From Streptomyces sp. HD (GTDB lineage: Bacteria > Actinomycetota > Actinomycetes > Streptomycetales > Streptomycetaceae), in the NCBI RefSeq assembly GCF_028369295.1, contig NZ_JAQMYP010000009.1, forward strand, positions 62,001 to 126,000: a DNA stretch of 64,000 bases. The letters run 5' to 3'. Positions 17,532-29,644 of this stretch are shown here, in pieces. The notes beneath the pieces are model-generated. The model was not told the DNA's origin and searched no databases. It was given only the letters and a program-made list of their open reading frames with translations. Position 1 is the first letter of the stretch. Each line of letters opens with the position of its first letter. The position numbers and the translations under genes are program-made.

Positions 17532-18998
17532 ATGCCCGACGTCCGGCTGGCCTCACCGCAGGGCAAGTGGATCCTGCTCACCACCGTCCTCGGCTCCAGC
17601 ATGGCGATGCTGGACTCGACCGTCGTCAACGTCGCCCTGCCGCGCATCGGCCGCGACCTCGACACCGACCTCGCCGCGCTCCAGTGGACGGTCAACGCCT
17701 ACATGCTGACGCTGGCGGGGCTGATCCTGCTGGGCGGCTCGCTCGGGGACCGGTACGGGCGGCGCCGGATCTTCGTCATCGGCGTCATCTGGTTCGCCGC
17801 CGCCTCACTGCTGTGCGGGCTGGCCCCGAACGCCGGCGTGCTCATCGCCGCCCGGGCCCTGCAGGGCATCGGCGGGGCGCTGCTCACGCCGGGGTCGCTC
17901 GCGCTGATCCAGGCGTCCTTCCATCCCGACGACCGGGGGCGGGCGGTCGGCCTGTGGTCGGGGTTCGGGGGCGTCGGCGCGGCGGTCGGCCCGTTCCTGG
18001 GCGGCTGGCTGGTGGACGGGCCGGGCTGGCGGTGGGTGTTCCTGCTGAACGTCCCGCTGGCGGTGCTGTGCGTCCCCGTCGCCCTGCGGCATGTCCCCGA
18101 GTCGGGGGACGGCCGCAAGCACGGCCGCTTCGATGTGCTGGGCGCGACCCTCGGCGCGCTGTCCCTCGCCCTGGTGACGTACGCGCTGATCGAGGCCCCC
18201 ACGGGCTCCTTCGGCGTCGTGCTCACCGCGGTCGCGGGGGTGGCCGCGGGAATCGCCTTCGTGGTCGTGGAGAAGCGGCGCCCGGATCCGATGATGCCGC
18301 TCGACATCTTCGCGTCCCGCCAGTTCACCGCGGTCAATCTCGTCACCCTGTGTGTGTACGCGGCCCTCGGCGGCTTCTTCTTCCTCGCCGCGCTCCAGCT
18401 CCAGGTGGTCTCCGGCTACTCGGCCCTCGGTGCCGGTACGGCGCTGCTGCCGACGACCGTTCTGATGCTGCTGCTCTCCGCCCGCTCCGGTGCGCTCGCC
18501 GACCGGATCGGGCCGCGTATCCCGCTCACCGTCGGGCCCCTGCTGTGTGCGGCCGGCATGCTGCTGATGCTGCGTGTCGGCCCGGACGCCGCGTACGTCG
18601 CCGACGTACTGCCCGCCGTTCTCGTCCTCGGCTTCGGCCTGGTCACGCTGGTCGCTCCGCTGACCGCCACCGTGCTCGCCTCGGTGGACGTCGCCCGGGC
18701 GGGGCTGGCCAGCGGCATCAACAACGCGGCAGCCCGCGCGGCGGGGCTGGTCTCGGTGGCGGCGCTGCCTCTGCTCACCGGCATGGGGGAGGAGGCGTAC
18801 CGCTCGCCGGGGGCCTTCGACGAGTCCTTCGACCGGGCGATGGTCCTGTGTGCGGCCCTCCTGGCGGTTGGCGCGGCACTCGCCTTCGCGACGGTCCGCC
18901 GCCTCCCCCCGGACTGCACCCGGCCGGAGTGCCACACCCATGGCGGCATCACGGCACCCCCGCTGGAGGGCCGCCCCGCCCGACGCCGACTGGCGTAA
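17532..18998 (+). CDS. MFS drug exporter, DHA2 (EmrB/QacA) family
   Basis: A 488-aa integral membrane protein with about 14 hydrophobic segments. The family signatures are seen: MLDSTVVNVALPRIGRDL in the first helix, LGGSLGDRYGRRRIF between helices 2 and 3, and the antiporter motif C region GGVGAAVGPFLGGWLVDG. It should export small hydrophobic compounds by proton antiport. Substrate unknown; no regulator is adjacent. The C-terminal tail is polar and short. Confidence 0.93.
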   Translation: MPDVRLASPQGKWILLTTVLGSSMAMLDSTVVNVALPRIGRDLDTDLAALQWTVNAYMLTLAGLILLGGSLGDRYGRRRIFVIGVIWFAAASLLCGLAPNAGVLIAARALQGIGGALLTPGSLALIQASFHPDDRGRAVGLWSGFGGVGAAVGPFLGGWLVDGPGWRWVFLLNVPLAVLCVPVALRHVPESGDGRKHGRFDVLGATLGALSLALVTYALIEAPTGSFGVVLTAVAGVAAGIAFVVVEKRRPDPMMPLDIFASRQFTAVNLVTLCVYAALGGFFFLAALQLQVVSGYSALGAGTALLPTTVLMLLLSARSGALADRIGPRIPLTVGPLLCAAGMLLMLRVGPDAAYVADVLPAVLVLGFGLVTLVAPLTATVLASVDVARAGLASGINNAAARAAGLVSVAALPLLTGMGEEAYRSPGAFDESFDRAMVLCAALLAVGAALAFATVRRLPPDCTRPECHTHGGITAPPLEGRPARRRLA

Positions 18999-19004
18999 CC
19001 ACCG

Positions 19005-19325
19005 GGATTCCTCGCCCCCGCCGCCCCTACCCGTCCCGTCCTCCAGGGGCTGCCGCCCCTTCGCCCCCGCCTCCCAGGGGGCTCCGCCCCCTGGACCCCC
19101 GCTCCTCATACGCCGGAGGGGCTGATTTCGCTCCCCCGCTCCTCATACGCCGGAGCGGCTGGTTTCGCTCCCCGCTCCTCAGACGCCGGAGCGGCTGGAT
19201 TTCCGCGGAGCCCGGTTTTTCAGCCCGTCCGGCGTTTGAGGACGAGGCCCTTTCGGGGCCGAAGCGGGGGTCTGGGGGCGGCAGCCCCCAGGGACGGGAC
19301 GGGTAGGGGCGGCGGGGGCGAAGGA
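19005..19325. repeat. Streptomyces-type intergenic inverted-repeat array
   Basis: The 330-bp gap between the convergent MFS and SRPBCC genes is filled with repeats. A CTCGCCCCCGCCGCCCCTACC block near 19010 recurs inverted near 19300-19320. Three 'CTCATACGCCGGAG'-type units follow near 19106, 19142 and 19168, and a CCGTCCGGCGTTTGAGGACG element lies near 19227. Perfect hairpins occur at 19074-19094 (CCAGGGGGC stem) and 19272-19291 (CTGGGGGC stem). Related elements occur at 63.45-63.71 kb. It probably serves as a bidirectional terminator. Confidence 0.8.
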
Positions 19326-19328
19326 AGC

Positions 19329-20330
<1,002 letters not shown>

Positions 20331-20518
20331 GGTGAGCGAGCCTACCCAGCATGGCGTGAACCGCACCCACAGATCTGGGGATTCTCCCCACACACCGCCA
20401 TCCCGGCCGTACCCTCGCCCCCCGCCCACCCCGGTCTCTCAGAACCGGTGGAGACCCCCGCCAGCGCCACGACACCCGCCCTCCGGGCATACCTCTCCGC
20501 CCCGCCCACCTCGGTGCC

Positions 20519-22162
20519 TCAGTACCGCGGATGCACCAACGTCGACACCCCCAGCCCCCCGATCCGCGTCCGCTCCGCCGCCCGCGCGTCGGCCGTCAGC
20601 CTCTCCTGTGTCAGGATCTGCGGCCGCGGTGTCCCGCGCCCCTCCGCCAGCCGCAGCGCGGGCCGTTGTTCGCGGCCGGCCAGGATGAAGCCCCAGTCGT
20701 GGGGTGCCCGGCTGGGGCCGGTCGAGCGGTCGGGGCCCGGGGTGAAGCCGGAGGTGGGGCCCGTGACGCGGTACGGGGCGGTGTGCAGGCCCGCCGCGTG
20801 GAGTGTCGTGTCGACGGTCCAGAAGCCGCGGGGGCGGGAGGAGACCGGCCCGGCGTGCACCGCGAGGCGGCCGTGCGGGGTCAGGGCGCGGCGGGCGAGG
20901 CCGTAGAACTCCTGCGAGTACAGCTTTGTGCTGGCCGTGATACCGGGGTCGGGCAGGTCCGAGATCACGACGTCGTACGTCGCCGGCGGCGCCGCCCGCA
21001 GCCGGCGGAAGGCGTCGCCCGTCATGACGTGGACGCGGCTGTCGTCGTACACATGCCCGTTGAGGCGGGACAGCGGAGGGTCGCGGCGTGCCAACCGCAC
21101 CACCCCGGCGTCGAGTTCGACGACGTCGACCCGGTGCACGCCGGGATGGCGCAGCACCTCGCGCGCCGCCAGCCCGTCCCCGCCGCCGAGGATCAGTACG
21201 CGCGTGTGCTCGCCGCTCATCGCGGGGTGGACCAGCGCCTCGTGGTAGCGGCGTGCGTCGCGGCCGCTGACCCGGAGCCGGCCGTCGAGGAAGAGGTCGA
21301 GGGGCCGGCCATGTGTACCGCCGGTGATGACGACGTCCTGGACGTCCGTCTGCAGCGCCACCCGTACGTCCAGCCCGTACACCGCGTGCCGTGCCGCCCG
21401 CTCGAAGTCGTCGACGAGTACGGCGGCGGAGGCGAGGACACCGAGCACGGTGACGTTGGTGATCACCAGCAGCCAGCGGGCGCGGCGGGTGAGGTCCCCC
21501 CTGAACAGGCCGAGGACCAGCACACCGCCCGCGACCGCGTTGACGGCGCCGGTGATCAGGGTCGAGGTCAACTGGCCCAGCAGGGGCAGGAGCAGGAAGG
21601 GGAACGCGAGGCCGCCGACCAGGGCGCCGACGTAGTCCGCGGCGAACAGGTCGGCCACCGCGCCGCCCGCGTCCTGGCGCCGGATGCGCTGGATCAGCTC
21701 CATCAGCAGCGGCACTTCGGCGCCGATGAGCAGGCCGATGGTGAGGGAGAAGGCGACGAGGAGACAGCGGGGGCCGTTGGCCCACAGCCCGCCCCAGTCA
21801 CCGGTCCAGGCGAAGACGGCGTACAGGGCGAGCGCGCTGCAGCCGCCGACGAGGGCGAGGACGGCCTCGATGGCGCCGAACCCGGCCGCGGCGAGCGGGC
21901 GCAGGCGCTTCGCGGCGAGGGAGCCGATGCCCATCGCGAACACCATGACGGACAGCACGACGGAGGCCTGGGTGACCGAGTCGCCGATCAAGTACGAGGC
22001 GAGGGCGACCAGTTCGAGTTCGTACACGAGTCCGCAGGCGGCGCAGACGAAGACGCCCGCGAGGACCAGGAACCGACCCGTGCCGGGCCGCACCGGCAGC
22101 CGCGCCGGGCCGGTCCAGGGCGGCGGGGCGCCGGGTGGTGCGGGCGCGTGCGGGTCGATCAC
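20519..22162 (-). CDS. Spermidine-synthase-like protein with N-terminal membrane domain
   Basis: A 547-aa two-domain protein. Residues about 25-240 hold seven or so membrane helices ([25 protein letters not shown]). The C-terminal half is a SpeE-like fold with the nucleotide loop [14 protein letters not shown] and [13 protein letters not shown], and [10 protein letters not shown] at the catalytic Asp position. Soluble SpeE transfers aminopropyl groups to putrescine; membrane-fused relatives are widespread in actinobacteria and their true substrates are not settled. It lies 80 bp downstream of the DUF2617 gene and is likely cotranscribed with it. Confidence 0.9.
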   Translation of the reverse strand: MIDPHAPAPPGAPPPWTGPARLPVRPGTGRFLVLAGVFVCAACGLVYELELVALASYLIGDSVTQASVVLSVMVFAMGIGSLAAKRLRPLAAAGFGAIEAVLALVGGCSALALYAVFAWTGDWGGLWANGPRCLLVAFSLTIGLLIGAEVPLLMELIQRIRRQDAGGAVADLFAADYVGALVGGLAFPFLLLPLLGQLTSTLITGAVNAVAGGVLVLGLFRGDLTRRARWLLVITNVTVLGVLASAAVLVDDFERAARHAVYGLDVRVALQTDVQDVVITGGTHGRPLDLFLDGRLRVSGRDARRYHEALVHPAMSGEHTRVLILGGGDGLAAREVLRHPGVHRVDVVELDAGVVRLARRDPPLSRLNGHVYDDSRVHVMTGDAFRRLRAAPPATYDVVISDLPDPGITASTKLYSQEFYGLARRALTPHGRLAVHAGPVSSRPRGFWTVDTTLHAAGLHTAPYRVTGPTSGFTPGPDRSTGPSRAPHDWGFILAGREQRPALRLAEGRGTPRPQILTQERLTADARAAERTRIGGLGVSTLVHPRY

Positions 22163-22242
22163 GCTGCCGACGGTACGTTACGCCTGCGGCACGCTACGTC
22201 ACCCACACGTGTGGAACTGGCGGACAGTTGAGCGCCCGGTGT

Positions 22243-22794
22243 TTATCCGACCGCCACCGGCGGCTGCCGCCCCCAGCCCTCGCTGCGGCCCACCCGCACG
22301 CCCACCTTCGTCCTTGTCGCCACCAACTGCCCGTCCTGCGGATACGCGTGCCACGTCCGCCAGTGCACCTGCCCCTCGTGGTACTGGGCGAGCATCGCGG
22401 TGAACGCGTGCGGGCTGCCGGGGAACACGCCCGCGAGGCCATGCGGGTGGTCGGCGACCAGGGCCAGCAACTCCTGTGCCCGTCCCGCGAACTGACCCGG
22501 CGACAGAATCTCCACCCGGGCCGCGAACTCGTACTCCCAGTCGCCCGCCCGCTTGGCCACCCCGAGCGGCAGGGGCGTGCTGCTGCCGGGCATGCAGGCC
22601 ACCGTCTCCGAGCAGTCGCCCCGCTCCTCCTCCAGCAGCACCTGGTGGGACGCGCCGAGCAGTCTCAACTGGAGCTTCGCGCCGGTCAGTTCGAGATCCA
22701 ACGTGGCCAGTGCGGGCAGCGGCTCCCGCCCCAGGGCCCAGGCGAGGTCGGCCGCGCGCGTGTCGGTATAGGCGGTGTTCAGGGTCGTGAGCAT
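22243..22794 (-). CDS. DUF2617 family protein
   Basis: A 183-aa actinobacterial protein of unknown function. It is recognised by its opening MLTTLNTAYTDTRAADLAWALG, the LDLELTGAKLQLRLLGASHQV block and a C-terminal HVRQ-like WRTWHAYPQDGQLV segment. No signal peptide or membrane helix. It precedes the spermidine-synthase-like gene, a pairing I recall as conserved, which hints at a functional link. Confidence 0.85.
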   Translation of the reverse strand: MLTTLNTAYTDTRAADLAWALGREPLPALATLDLELTGAKLQLRLLGASHQVLLEEERGDCSETVACMPGSSTPLPLGVAKRAGDWEYEFAARVEILSPGQFAGRAQELLALVADHPHGLAGVFPGSPHAFTAMLAQYHEGQVHWRTWHAYPQDGQLVATRTKVGVRVGRSEGWGRQPPVAVG

Positions 22795-23134
22795 GGGTCG
22801 GCTCCGCTAGCACGCAAGAAAGGGAGGTGTGGGTTTCCGGCGCACCCCGGCCGACGCCGGGAGGTCGGCCCGGTCAGCCCAGTCGGCCGGTCAGAAGGGG
22901 GGGTCCGCGGGACGTCCGAGGGGCTGCGTTGGTGAAATTAACTGAATCATGAACGGTGGCGCCACCACAGCGTTTTTACCCAAGTTCGTAGGGTTTCCAT
23001 CCCTCAGAGGGCTTATCAGCTCAACTGTTCAACTCCGGCGTACGCCGGAGCGCACAAAAGCGGGGCCGGTCCCAGGCACCGACCCCGCTCATTCCGGATG
23101 CGATTCCCCCTCGGGGGAGCTCAGCTGCCCCGTG
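22795..23134. other. Intergenic region with palindrome and terminator
   Basis: This 340-bp gap holds no convincing gene. It contains an AT-rich promoter-like stretch for the leftward DUF2617 gene (about 22930-22960), a perfect 18-bp palindrome CTCCGGCGTACGCCGGAG at 23033-23050, and a hairpin at 23060-23088 (GCGGGGCCGGT / ACCGACCCCGC, one mismatch) followed on the minus strand by TTTT, which is the terminator of the small gene at 23135. Confidence 0.6.
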
Positions 23135-23401
23135 TCAGCTGCCTCCGCCACCGCATCCGCCCCCGCCGCCCCCTCCACCGCAGGACGATCCGCCTCCGCA
23201 GGACGAACCGCCGCCGCAGGAGGAGCTACCCCCACAGGACGAACCCGAGCCACCCCCGCCGGCCCACCAGCTGCCGCTTGCTCCGCTGCCCGAACGCCTG
23301 CCGTGCGAGCGGTGGGCCGGACGGGCGCTGCCGCGGGCGGCGGACACGACGATCACTACGAACACCACTGCGACCAGCGCCCCCACGATGATTATGGTCA
23401 T
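23135..23401 (-). CDS. Small single-pass membrane protein with Gly/Cys/Ser-rich tail
   Basis: An 88-aa protein: an N-terminal membrane helix (TIIIVGALVAVVFVVIVVSAA), a short basic segment, then about 45 residues made almost only of Gly, Ser and Cys with repeated SCGGG units (seven Cys). ATG 23401 has a strong AAGGAGG ribosome binding site. The tail is at the far side from the anchor and could bind metal or form disulfides if outside. No family function is known to me. It has its own terminator. Confidence 0.75.
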   Translation of the reverse strand: MTIIIVGALVAVVFVVIVVSAARGSARPAHRSHGRRSGSGASGSWWAGGGGSGSSCGGSSSCGGGSSCGGGSSCGGGGGGGGCGGGGS

Positions 23402-23541
23402 GGCGTCAGCCTCCTTCCGTTCCCCCGAAGCGGATCCCGGCGTCCCCCCGTGGGCGCCTCCCGCTCGGTGCGTGGGAGTCAGATGCCCGGCCGTCTCACG
23501 ACCCAAAGCAGAGTTGAGGAACTCCAGAGCTTGGGCGCAGG

Positions 23542-24732
23542 ATGACCCGCATGACCTCCACCTCCCGCCCCCTGCTCAACCGCCGGCTCGCCGAGTTCGG
23601 GACGACGATCTTCGCCGAGATGTCAGCGCTGGCCCTGAAGACCGGGTCCATCAACCTGGGCCAGGGTTTCCCCGACACCGACGGGCCCGAGGAGGTCCGT
23701 GAGGCCGCGGTGCGGGCGCTGCGCGACGGGCGCGGCAACCAGTACCCGCCGGGTCCCGGCGTCCCCGAGCTGCGCCACGCCGTCGCCGCGCACCAGGAGC
23801 GGCGCTACGGGCTGTCGTACGACCCCGACACGGAGGTCCTGGTCACGGCCGGTGCCACCGAGGCCATCGCGGCCACGCTGCTGGCGCTGCTGGAGCCCGG
23901 CGACGAGGTGATCGCCTTCGAGCCGTACTACGACTCGTACGCGGCCTGCATCGCGATGGCGGGCGGGACACGGGTGCCGGTCACCCTGCGGCCGCACGAA
24001 GGAAGCTTCCGGCTGGACCTGGACGAGCTGCGCGCCGCCGTCACCGACCGCACCCGGCTGCTGCTGATCAACACCCCGCACAACCCGACCGGGACGGTCC
24101 TCACCCGCGAGGAGCTGACCGCGATCGCCGAGCTGGCCGTCGAGCGGGATCTGCTGGTGGTGACCGACGAGGTGTACGAGCACCTGGTCTTCGACTCCGC
24201 CGAGCACCTGCCGCTCGCCACGTTCCCGGGGATGCGCGAGCGGACGGTGACCATCGGGTCGGCCGGCAAGACGTTCTCCTTCACCGGCTGGAAGGTCGGC
24301 TGGGTGACCGCGCCGTCCGCCCTGGTCACGGCCGTGCGCTCGGCGAAGCAGTTCCTCACGTACGTGTCCTCGGGCCCGTTCCAGTACGCGGTCGCGGAAG
24401 CCCTCGCGCTGCCCGACAGCTACTTCGCGGCCTTCCGCGCGGACATGCTGGCCAAGCGGGACCTGCTGGCGGCGGGTCTGGCGGAGGCGGGCTTCGAGGT
24501 CTTCCGGCCCGCCGGCACGTACTTCATCACCACCGACATCCGCCCCCTCGGCGAGAGGGACGGCTTCGCCTTCTGCCGCGCCCTGCCGGAGCGGGCCGGG
24601 GTGGTCGCCATCCCCAACGCGGTCTTCTACGACCACCGGGAGGCGGGGGCGCCGTTCGTGCGGTTCGCGTTCTGCAAGCAGACGGGTGTGCTGGAGGAGG
24701 CGGTGAAGCGGCTGAAGTCCCTGGCCGGCTGA
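23542..24732 (+). CDS. PLP-dependent class I/II aminotransferase
   Basis: A 396-aa fold-type I aminotransferase. It shows NTPHNPTGTVLTREEL, the cofactor Asp/Tyr in VVTDEVYEHLVF, the Schiff-base Lys in GSAGKTFSFTGWKVGW and the C-terminal FVRFAFCK substrate-carboxylate Arg. The closest recalled relatives are methionine/kynurenine-glutamine transaminases (YbdL, CcbL type). Given the kynurenine genes 10 kb away, kynurenine transamination is possible, but the substrate is open. The start may be ATG 23542 or the ATG at 23551, which has the better-spaced AGGA. Confidence 0.92.
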   Translation: MTRMTSTSRPLLNRRLAEFGTTIFAEMSALALKTGSINLGQGFPDTDGPEEVREAAVRALRDGRGNQYPPGPGVPELRHAVAAHQERRYGLSYDPDTEVLVTAGATEAIAATLLALLEPGDEVIAFEPYYDSYAACIAMAGGTRVPVTLRPHEGSFRLDLDELRAAVTDRTRLLLINTPHNPTGTVLTREELTAIAELAVERDLLVVTDEVYEHLVFDSAEHLPLATFPGMRERTVTIGSAGKTFSFTGWKVGWVTAPSALVTAVRSAKQFLTYVSSGPFQYAVAEALALPDSYFAAFRADMLAKRDLLAAGLAEAGFEVFRPAGTYFITTDIRPLGERDGFAFCRALPERAGVVAIPNAVFYDHREAGAPFVRFAFCKQTGVLEEAVKRLKSLAG

Positions 24733-24738
24733 GCACTC

Positions 24739-24767
24739 GCGCCCGTCCTCAGCCTGTGGACGGGCGC
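24739..24767 (+). terminator. Terminator of the aminotransferase gene
   Basis: A perfect 10-bp stem (GCGCCCGTCC / GGACGGGCGC) with a 9-nt loop, 6 bp after the stop codon. Confidence 0.8.
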
Positions 24768-24775
24768 AGACGGCA

Positions 24776-24826
24776 CGAGCCCGGCCCGGCACACGGCCGC
24801 GATGGCCGGTGCCCTGGCCGGGCTCG
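24776..24826. terminator. Second hairpin between the convergent aminotransferase and YbjN genes
   Basis: An 11-bp stem (CGAGCCCGGCC / GGCCGGGCTCG) encloses about 29 nt. It probably serves the leftward YbjN gene as well. Two CGAATCCGGGTCGA-type direct repeats follow at about 24828-24853. Confidence 0.6.
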
Positions 24827-24856
24827 TCCGAATCCGGGTCGAATCCGGGTCGAGGA

Positions 24857-25384
24857 CTACTCCTCGTCGTCCTCCGGCTTCTCCGCGTCGTTGACCTCCT
24901 GCTCAAGGCCGAGCTGCTCGACGAGCCACTTGTCGAACTCGATGGCGGCCCGCACCCAGCTGACCGTCGACGAGACGAAGTGCTCCAGGCTCACGCCGGT
25001 GCCGATCAGCATCTGCGCCTCGCCGATCAGACGGACGGTGCCGTCGTCGTGCGTGTGGCTGTAGACCTTGGGCCACAGGGTCCGGCGGTTCCAGTCGTCG
25101 ATCGACTCCAGAAGCAGGGGCTTCTCGTCGATCTTGTGGGGCCGGTCGTAGAACGTCCGCACCGAGAAGACCTGCTGGTCACCCTCACCGCGGAACATGA
25201 AGTACGTACGGAACTGCTCCCACGGCGCCGCGAGGTCACCCTCGTCGTCGACGACGTACTTCAGCTCCATCTGGTCGAGGAGCTGCTTCACGAGGTCCTG
25301 ATCCGGGACAACGGGTCCGGGCGGCGGCCCGGGCTCCGGCTGCTGGCCCCCGAAGTTCGGGATCGAGGACGGGTCGATGCTCAC
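24857..25384 (-). CDS. YbjN domain protein
   Basis: A 175-aa protein with a YbjN fold, which resembles type III secretion chaperones (VKQLLDQMELKYVVDDEGDL at the start of the domain). It has a Pro/Gly-rich N-terminal lead-in and an acidic C-terminus. GTG 25384 is chosen because of the GAAGGGAA upstream. Members are common in actinobacteria and their role is not defined. It follows clpB in the same direction with a 161-bp gap containing GGGTACCCGG-type hairpin repeats. Confidence 0.85.
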   Translation of the reverse strand: MSIDPSSIPNFGGQQPEPGPPPGPVVPDQDLVKQLLDQMELKYVVDDEGDLAAPWEQFRTYFMFRGEGDQQVFSVRTFYDRPHKIDEKPLLLESIDDWNRRTLWPKVYSHTHDDGTVRLIGEAQMLIGTGVSLEHFVSSTVSWVRAAIEFDKWLVEQLGLEQEVNDAEKPEDDEE

Positions 25385-25545
25385 CGTGTTTTTCCCTTCG
25401 TACGGATTCCGCCATCCTCTCCCATGCGGGGAGGGGGGTGGCAAGCCCTGACGGGTCTGTCAGCCGTGGGCTGACTCGAACCGGTCACTGCGGGCGGGTA
25501 CCCGGTGACTCCGGGCGGGTGCCCGGTCCCTCCGGGTACCCGGAA

Positions 25546-28143
<2,598 letters not shown>

Positions 28144-28203
28144 GTGTCCGTTCTCCTCCTGGCGTCAGCTTCTCCCAGTACTGACTGGGTCAGCGTACAC
28201 AAA

Positions 28204-28224
28204 GTTGAGTCTATTCCGCTCAAG
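28204..28224 (-). promoter_or_regulatory. HAIR-type HspR operator at the clpB promoter
   Basis: GTTGAGT, 7 bp, GCTCAAG matches the HspR consensus CTTGAGT-N7-ACTCAAG at 12 of 14 half-site positions. It overlaps a -35-like TTGAGC with a plausible -10 (TGTACGCT region) about 18 bp downstream on the minus strand. Confidence 0.85.
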
Positions 28225-28274
28225 GTTCCATTCAAGGTAGTGCCGGGAGGCGGAGTGGGGCTAGGTTCCGGGCC

Positions 28275-28688
28275 ATGGCTGCATACCCCCAGGACCCGGA
28301 CGCGCCGGACGCGTCGTACCTCACCTTCTGGCAGGAGAGGCATCTGTGCACCCTCACGACCCTCCGCTCGGACGGCACCCCGCATGTCGTGCCCGTCGGA
28401 GTGACATACGACGCCGAGGCGCGGCTGGCTCGGGTGATCACGCTGAAGTCGAGCGCGAAGGTACGCCACGTACTGGCGGCCGGCGCCGACGGGGCACACG
28501 TCGCGGTCTGCCAGGTGGACGGCGGAAGGTGGGCCACCCTGGAGGGGCTGGCACAGGTCCGGACCGAGCCCGAGCGGGTCGGGGACGCGGAGCGGCGGTA
28601 CGCGACACGGTACGGGCGGACGCCGACGCCGAATCCCGACCGGGTGGTGATCGAGATCGCGGTGACCCGGGCGATGGGGCGAGGGTGA
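28275..28688 (+). CDS. PPOX-class F420-dependent oxidoreductase-like protein
   Basis: A 137-aa split-barrel flavin/F420-binding protein, recognised by LTFWQERHLCTLTTLRSDGTPHVVPVGVTYD and ITLKSSAKVRHV. Members reduce small molecules with reduced F420 or bind biliverdin or haem. It is divergent from clpB; whether it shares the heat-shock operator is unclear. Substrate unknown. Confidence 0.88.
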   Translation: MAAYPQDPDAPDASYLTFWQERHLCTLTTLRSDGTPHVVPVGVTYDAEARLARVITLKSSAKVRHVLAAGADGAHVAVCQVDGGRWATLEGLAQVRTEPERVGDAERRYATRYGRTPTPNPDRVVIEIAVTRAMGRG

Positions 28689-28902
28689 GTGGGGGGTGCG
28701 ACGGGGTGTGCGGCAAGGCGAGCGACGGGGTACGCGGCAAGGTGAGCGGCAAATGGTGACGAACCGGGCGGGCAGACCTCTGTCACCCGGTTGGCGGATC
28801 ACCGGGTGGCCGGATACCCGGAGGCCGGGTGGCCGGATACCGGGCGCCCGGTTTCGGCCACCGAAGGAACAGCCGGATATGAGGACATGTCCCGGGAAAA
28901 CT

Positions 28903-28943
28903 GCAGCGGCGTCACCGTGTTCAGGTCACGGTGACGCCGCTGC
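28903..28943 (-). terminator. Strong terminator for the leftward Rieske-like gene
   Basis: A perfect 17-bp stem (GCAGCGGCGTCACCGTG and its complement) with a 7-nt loop is followed on the minus strand by a T-rich stretch (TTTT). It ends the two-gene peptide/Rieske-like operon. The rest of 28689-28902 holds only GGTGGCCGGATACC-type repeats. Confidence 0.85.
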
Positions 28944-28986
28944 GGGGGGAAGCACCTGAGCGATCTGTTACGACGGGGGAATCGCG

Positions 28987-29322
28987 TCAGGCACTGCGGG
29001 GGGTGGCTGAGATAGTCCTTGGGGCCGGGGCCTCCGGCTCCACCAGACGGTGGTCGCGCTGATCGAGGTTGACGAAGATCATTCCGTACCGGATGGCACA
29101 TCGCACAGGCTGCGGCGCCCCCCGAGGCCGCCGCAGACACCGGTACGCCCGCACGTCCTCCTCGTCGTCCCGCGTGACGACGACCGGCTCGCCGAAGACG
29201 GTCACCATCAGCGAGTCACCGGGGTGGGGGAGCGCGGTGACCAAGTCGATGAAGTGCCAGCCCGAGCGGTATGCGGTGGCCATTTCGCGGCGGAAGGAAC
29301 GGTCGTCGGGAGGAGTGGTCAT
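28987..29322 (-). CDS. Rieske-like domain protein lacking cluster ligands
   Basis: A 111-aa protein (MTTPPDDRSFRREMATAY...). GEPVVVTRDDEEDVRAYRCLRRPRG, with a later IRYGMIFVNLDQRD, resembles the Rieske domain of ring-hydroxylating oxygenases, including the typical IFVNLD exit strand. The CxH and CxxH pairs that hold the 2Fe-2S cluster are missing, so no cluster is expected. This resemblance is by eye. It starts 5 bp after (ATG 29322) or overlapping (GTG 29337) the stop of the secreted peptide gene and is probably co-translated with it. Function unknown. Confidence 0.6.
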   Translation of the reverse strand: MTTPPDDRSFRREMATAYRSGWHFIDLVTALPHPGDSLMVTVFGEPVVVTRDDEEDVRAYRCLRRPRGAPQPVRCAIRYGMIFVNLDQRDHRLVEPEAPAPRTISATPRSA

Positions 29323-29327
29323 CTCGA

Positions 29328-29531
29328 TCAGTCCCACCTGGTATCCATGGGGACGACCGGCCCGTTGTCGCCGTCGGCCGCGACAACCACAGACTGAGCA
29401 TCACCCACCTTGTGCACGTCACTCTTCGCACCGGAGAGGCCCGCCAGCGTTCCGAAGGCCACAACGGCGGAGAAGGCGGCAACAAGTACCGAGCGAAGCA
29501 TTCTCTTACGCATAGTCGGCTTCGTCCTCAC
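29328..29531 (-). CDS. Small secreted peptide precursor
   Basis: A 67-aa protein with a basic N-terminus (MRTKPTMRKRMLR) and a Sec-type hydrophobic core (SVLVAAFSAVVAFGTLAGLSGA). It ends in a short hydrophilic part of about 32 residues that finishes GPVVPMDTRWD. The start is GTG 29531, with GAGGGG upstream. It is the first gene of an operon with the Rieske-like gene and is divergent from a regulator gene. Size and context suggest a signalling or small surface peptide; no homologue function is known to me. There is no Cys, so lanthionine or disulfide formation is excluded. Confidence 0.65.
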   Translation of the reverse strand: MRTKPTMRKRMLRSVLVAAFSAVVAFGTLAGLSGAKSDVHKVGDAQSVVVAADGDNGPVVPMDTRWD

Positions 29532-29611
29532 TTGAAGGTCCCCTCTTCCCCCGTCGGATAAGACGATGGCTCATTCAGGCACGTCATGGCCACACGATCG
29601 GTGCATCATGT

Positions 29612-29627
29612 TCCTGCATGTTCAGGA
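29612..29627. promoter_or_regulatory. Inverted repeat in the divergent peptide/regulator promoter region
   Basis: TCCTG, 6 bp, CAGGA lies just before the start of regulator A, and a further CATTCAGGCA occurs at 29572-29581 in the same 113-bp region that serves the peptide operon. It is a candidate operator for the adjacent regulators. Confidence 0.35.
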
Positions 29628-29644
29628 CCCTGGGGGGTGGAGAT

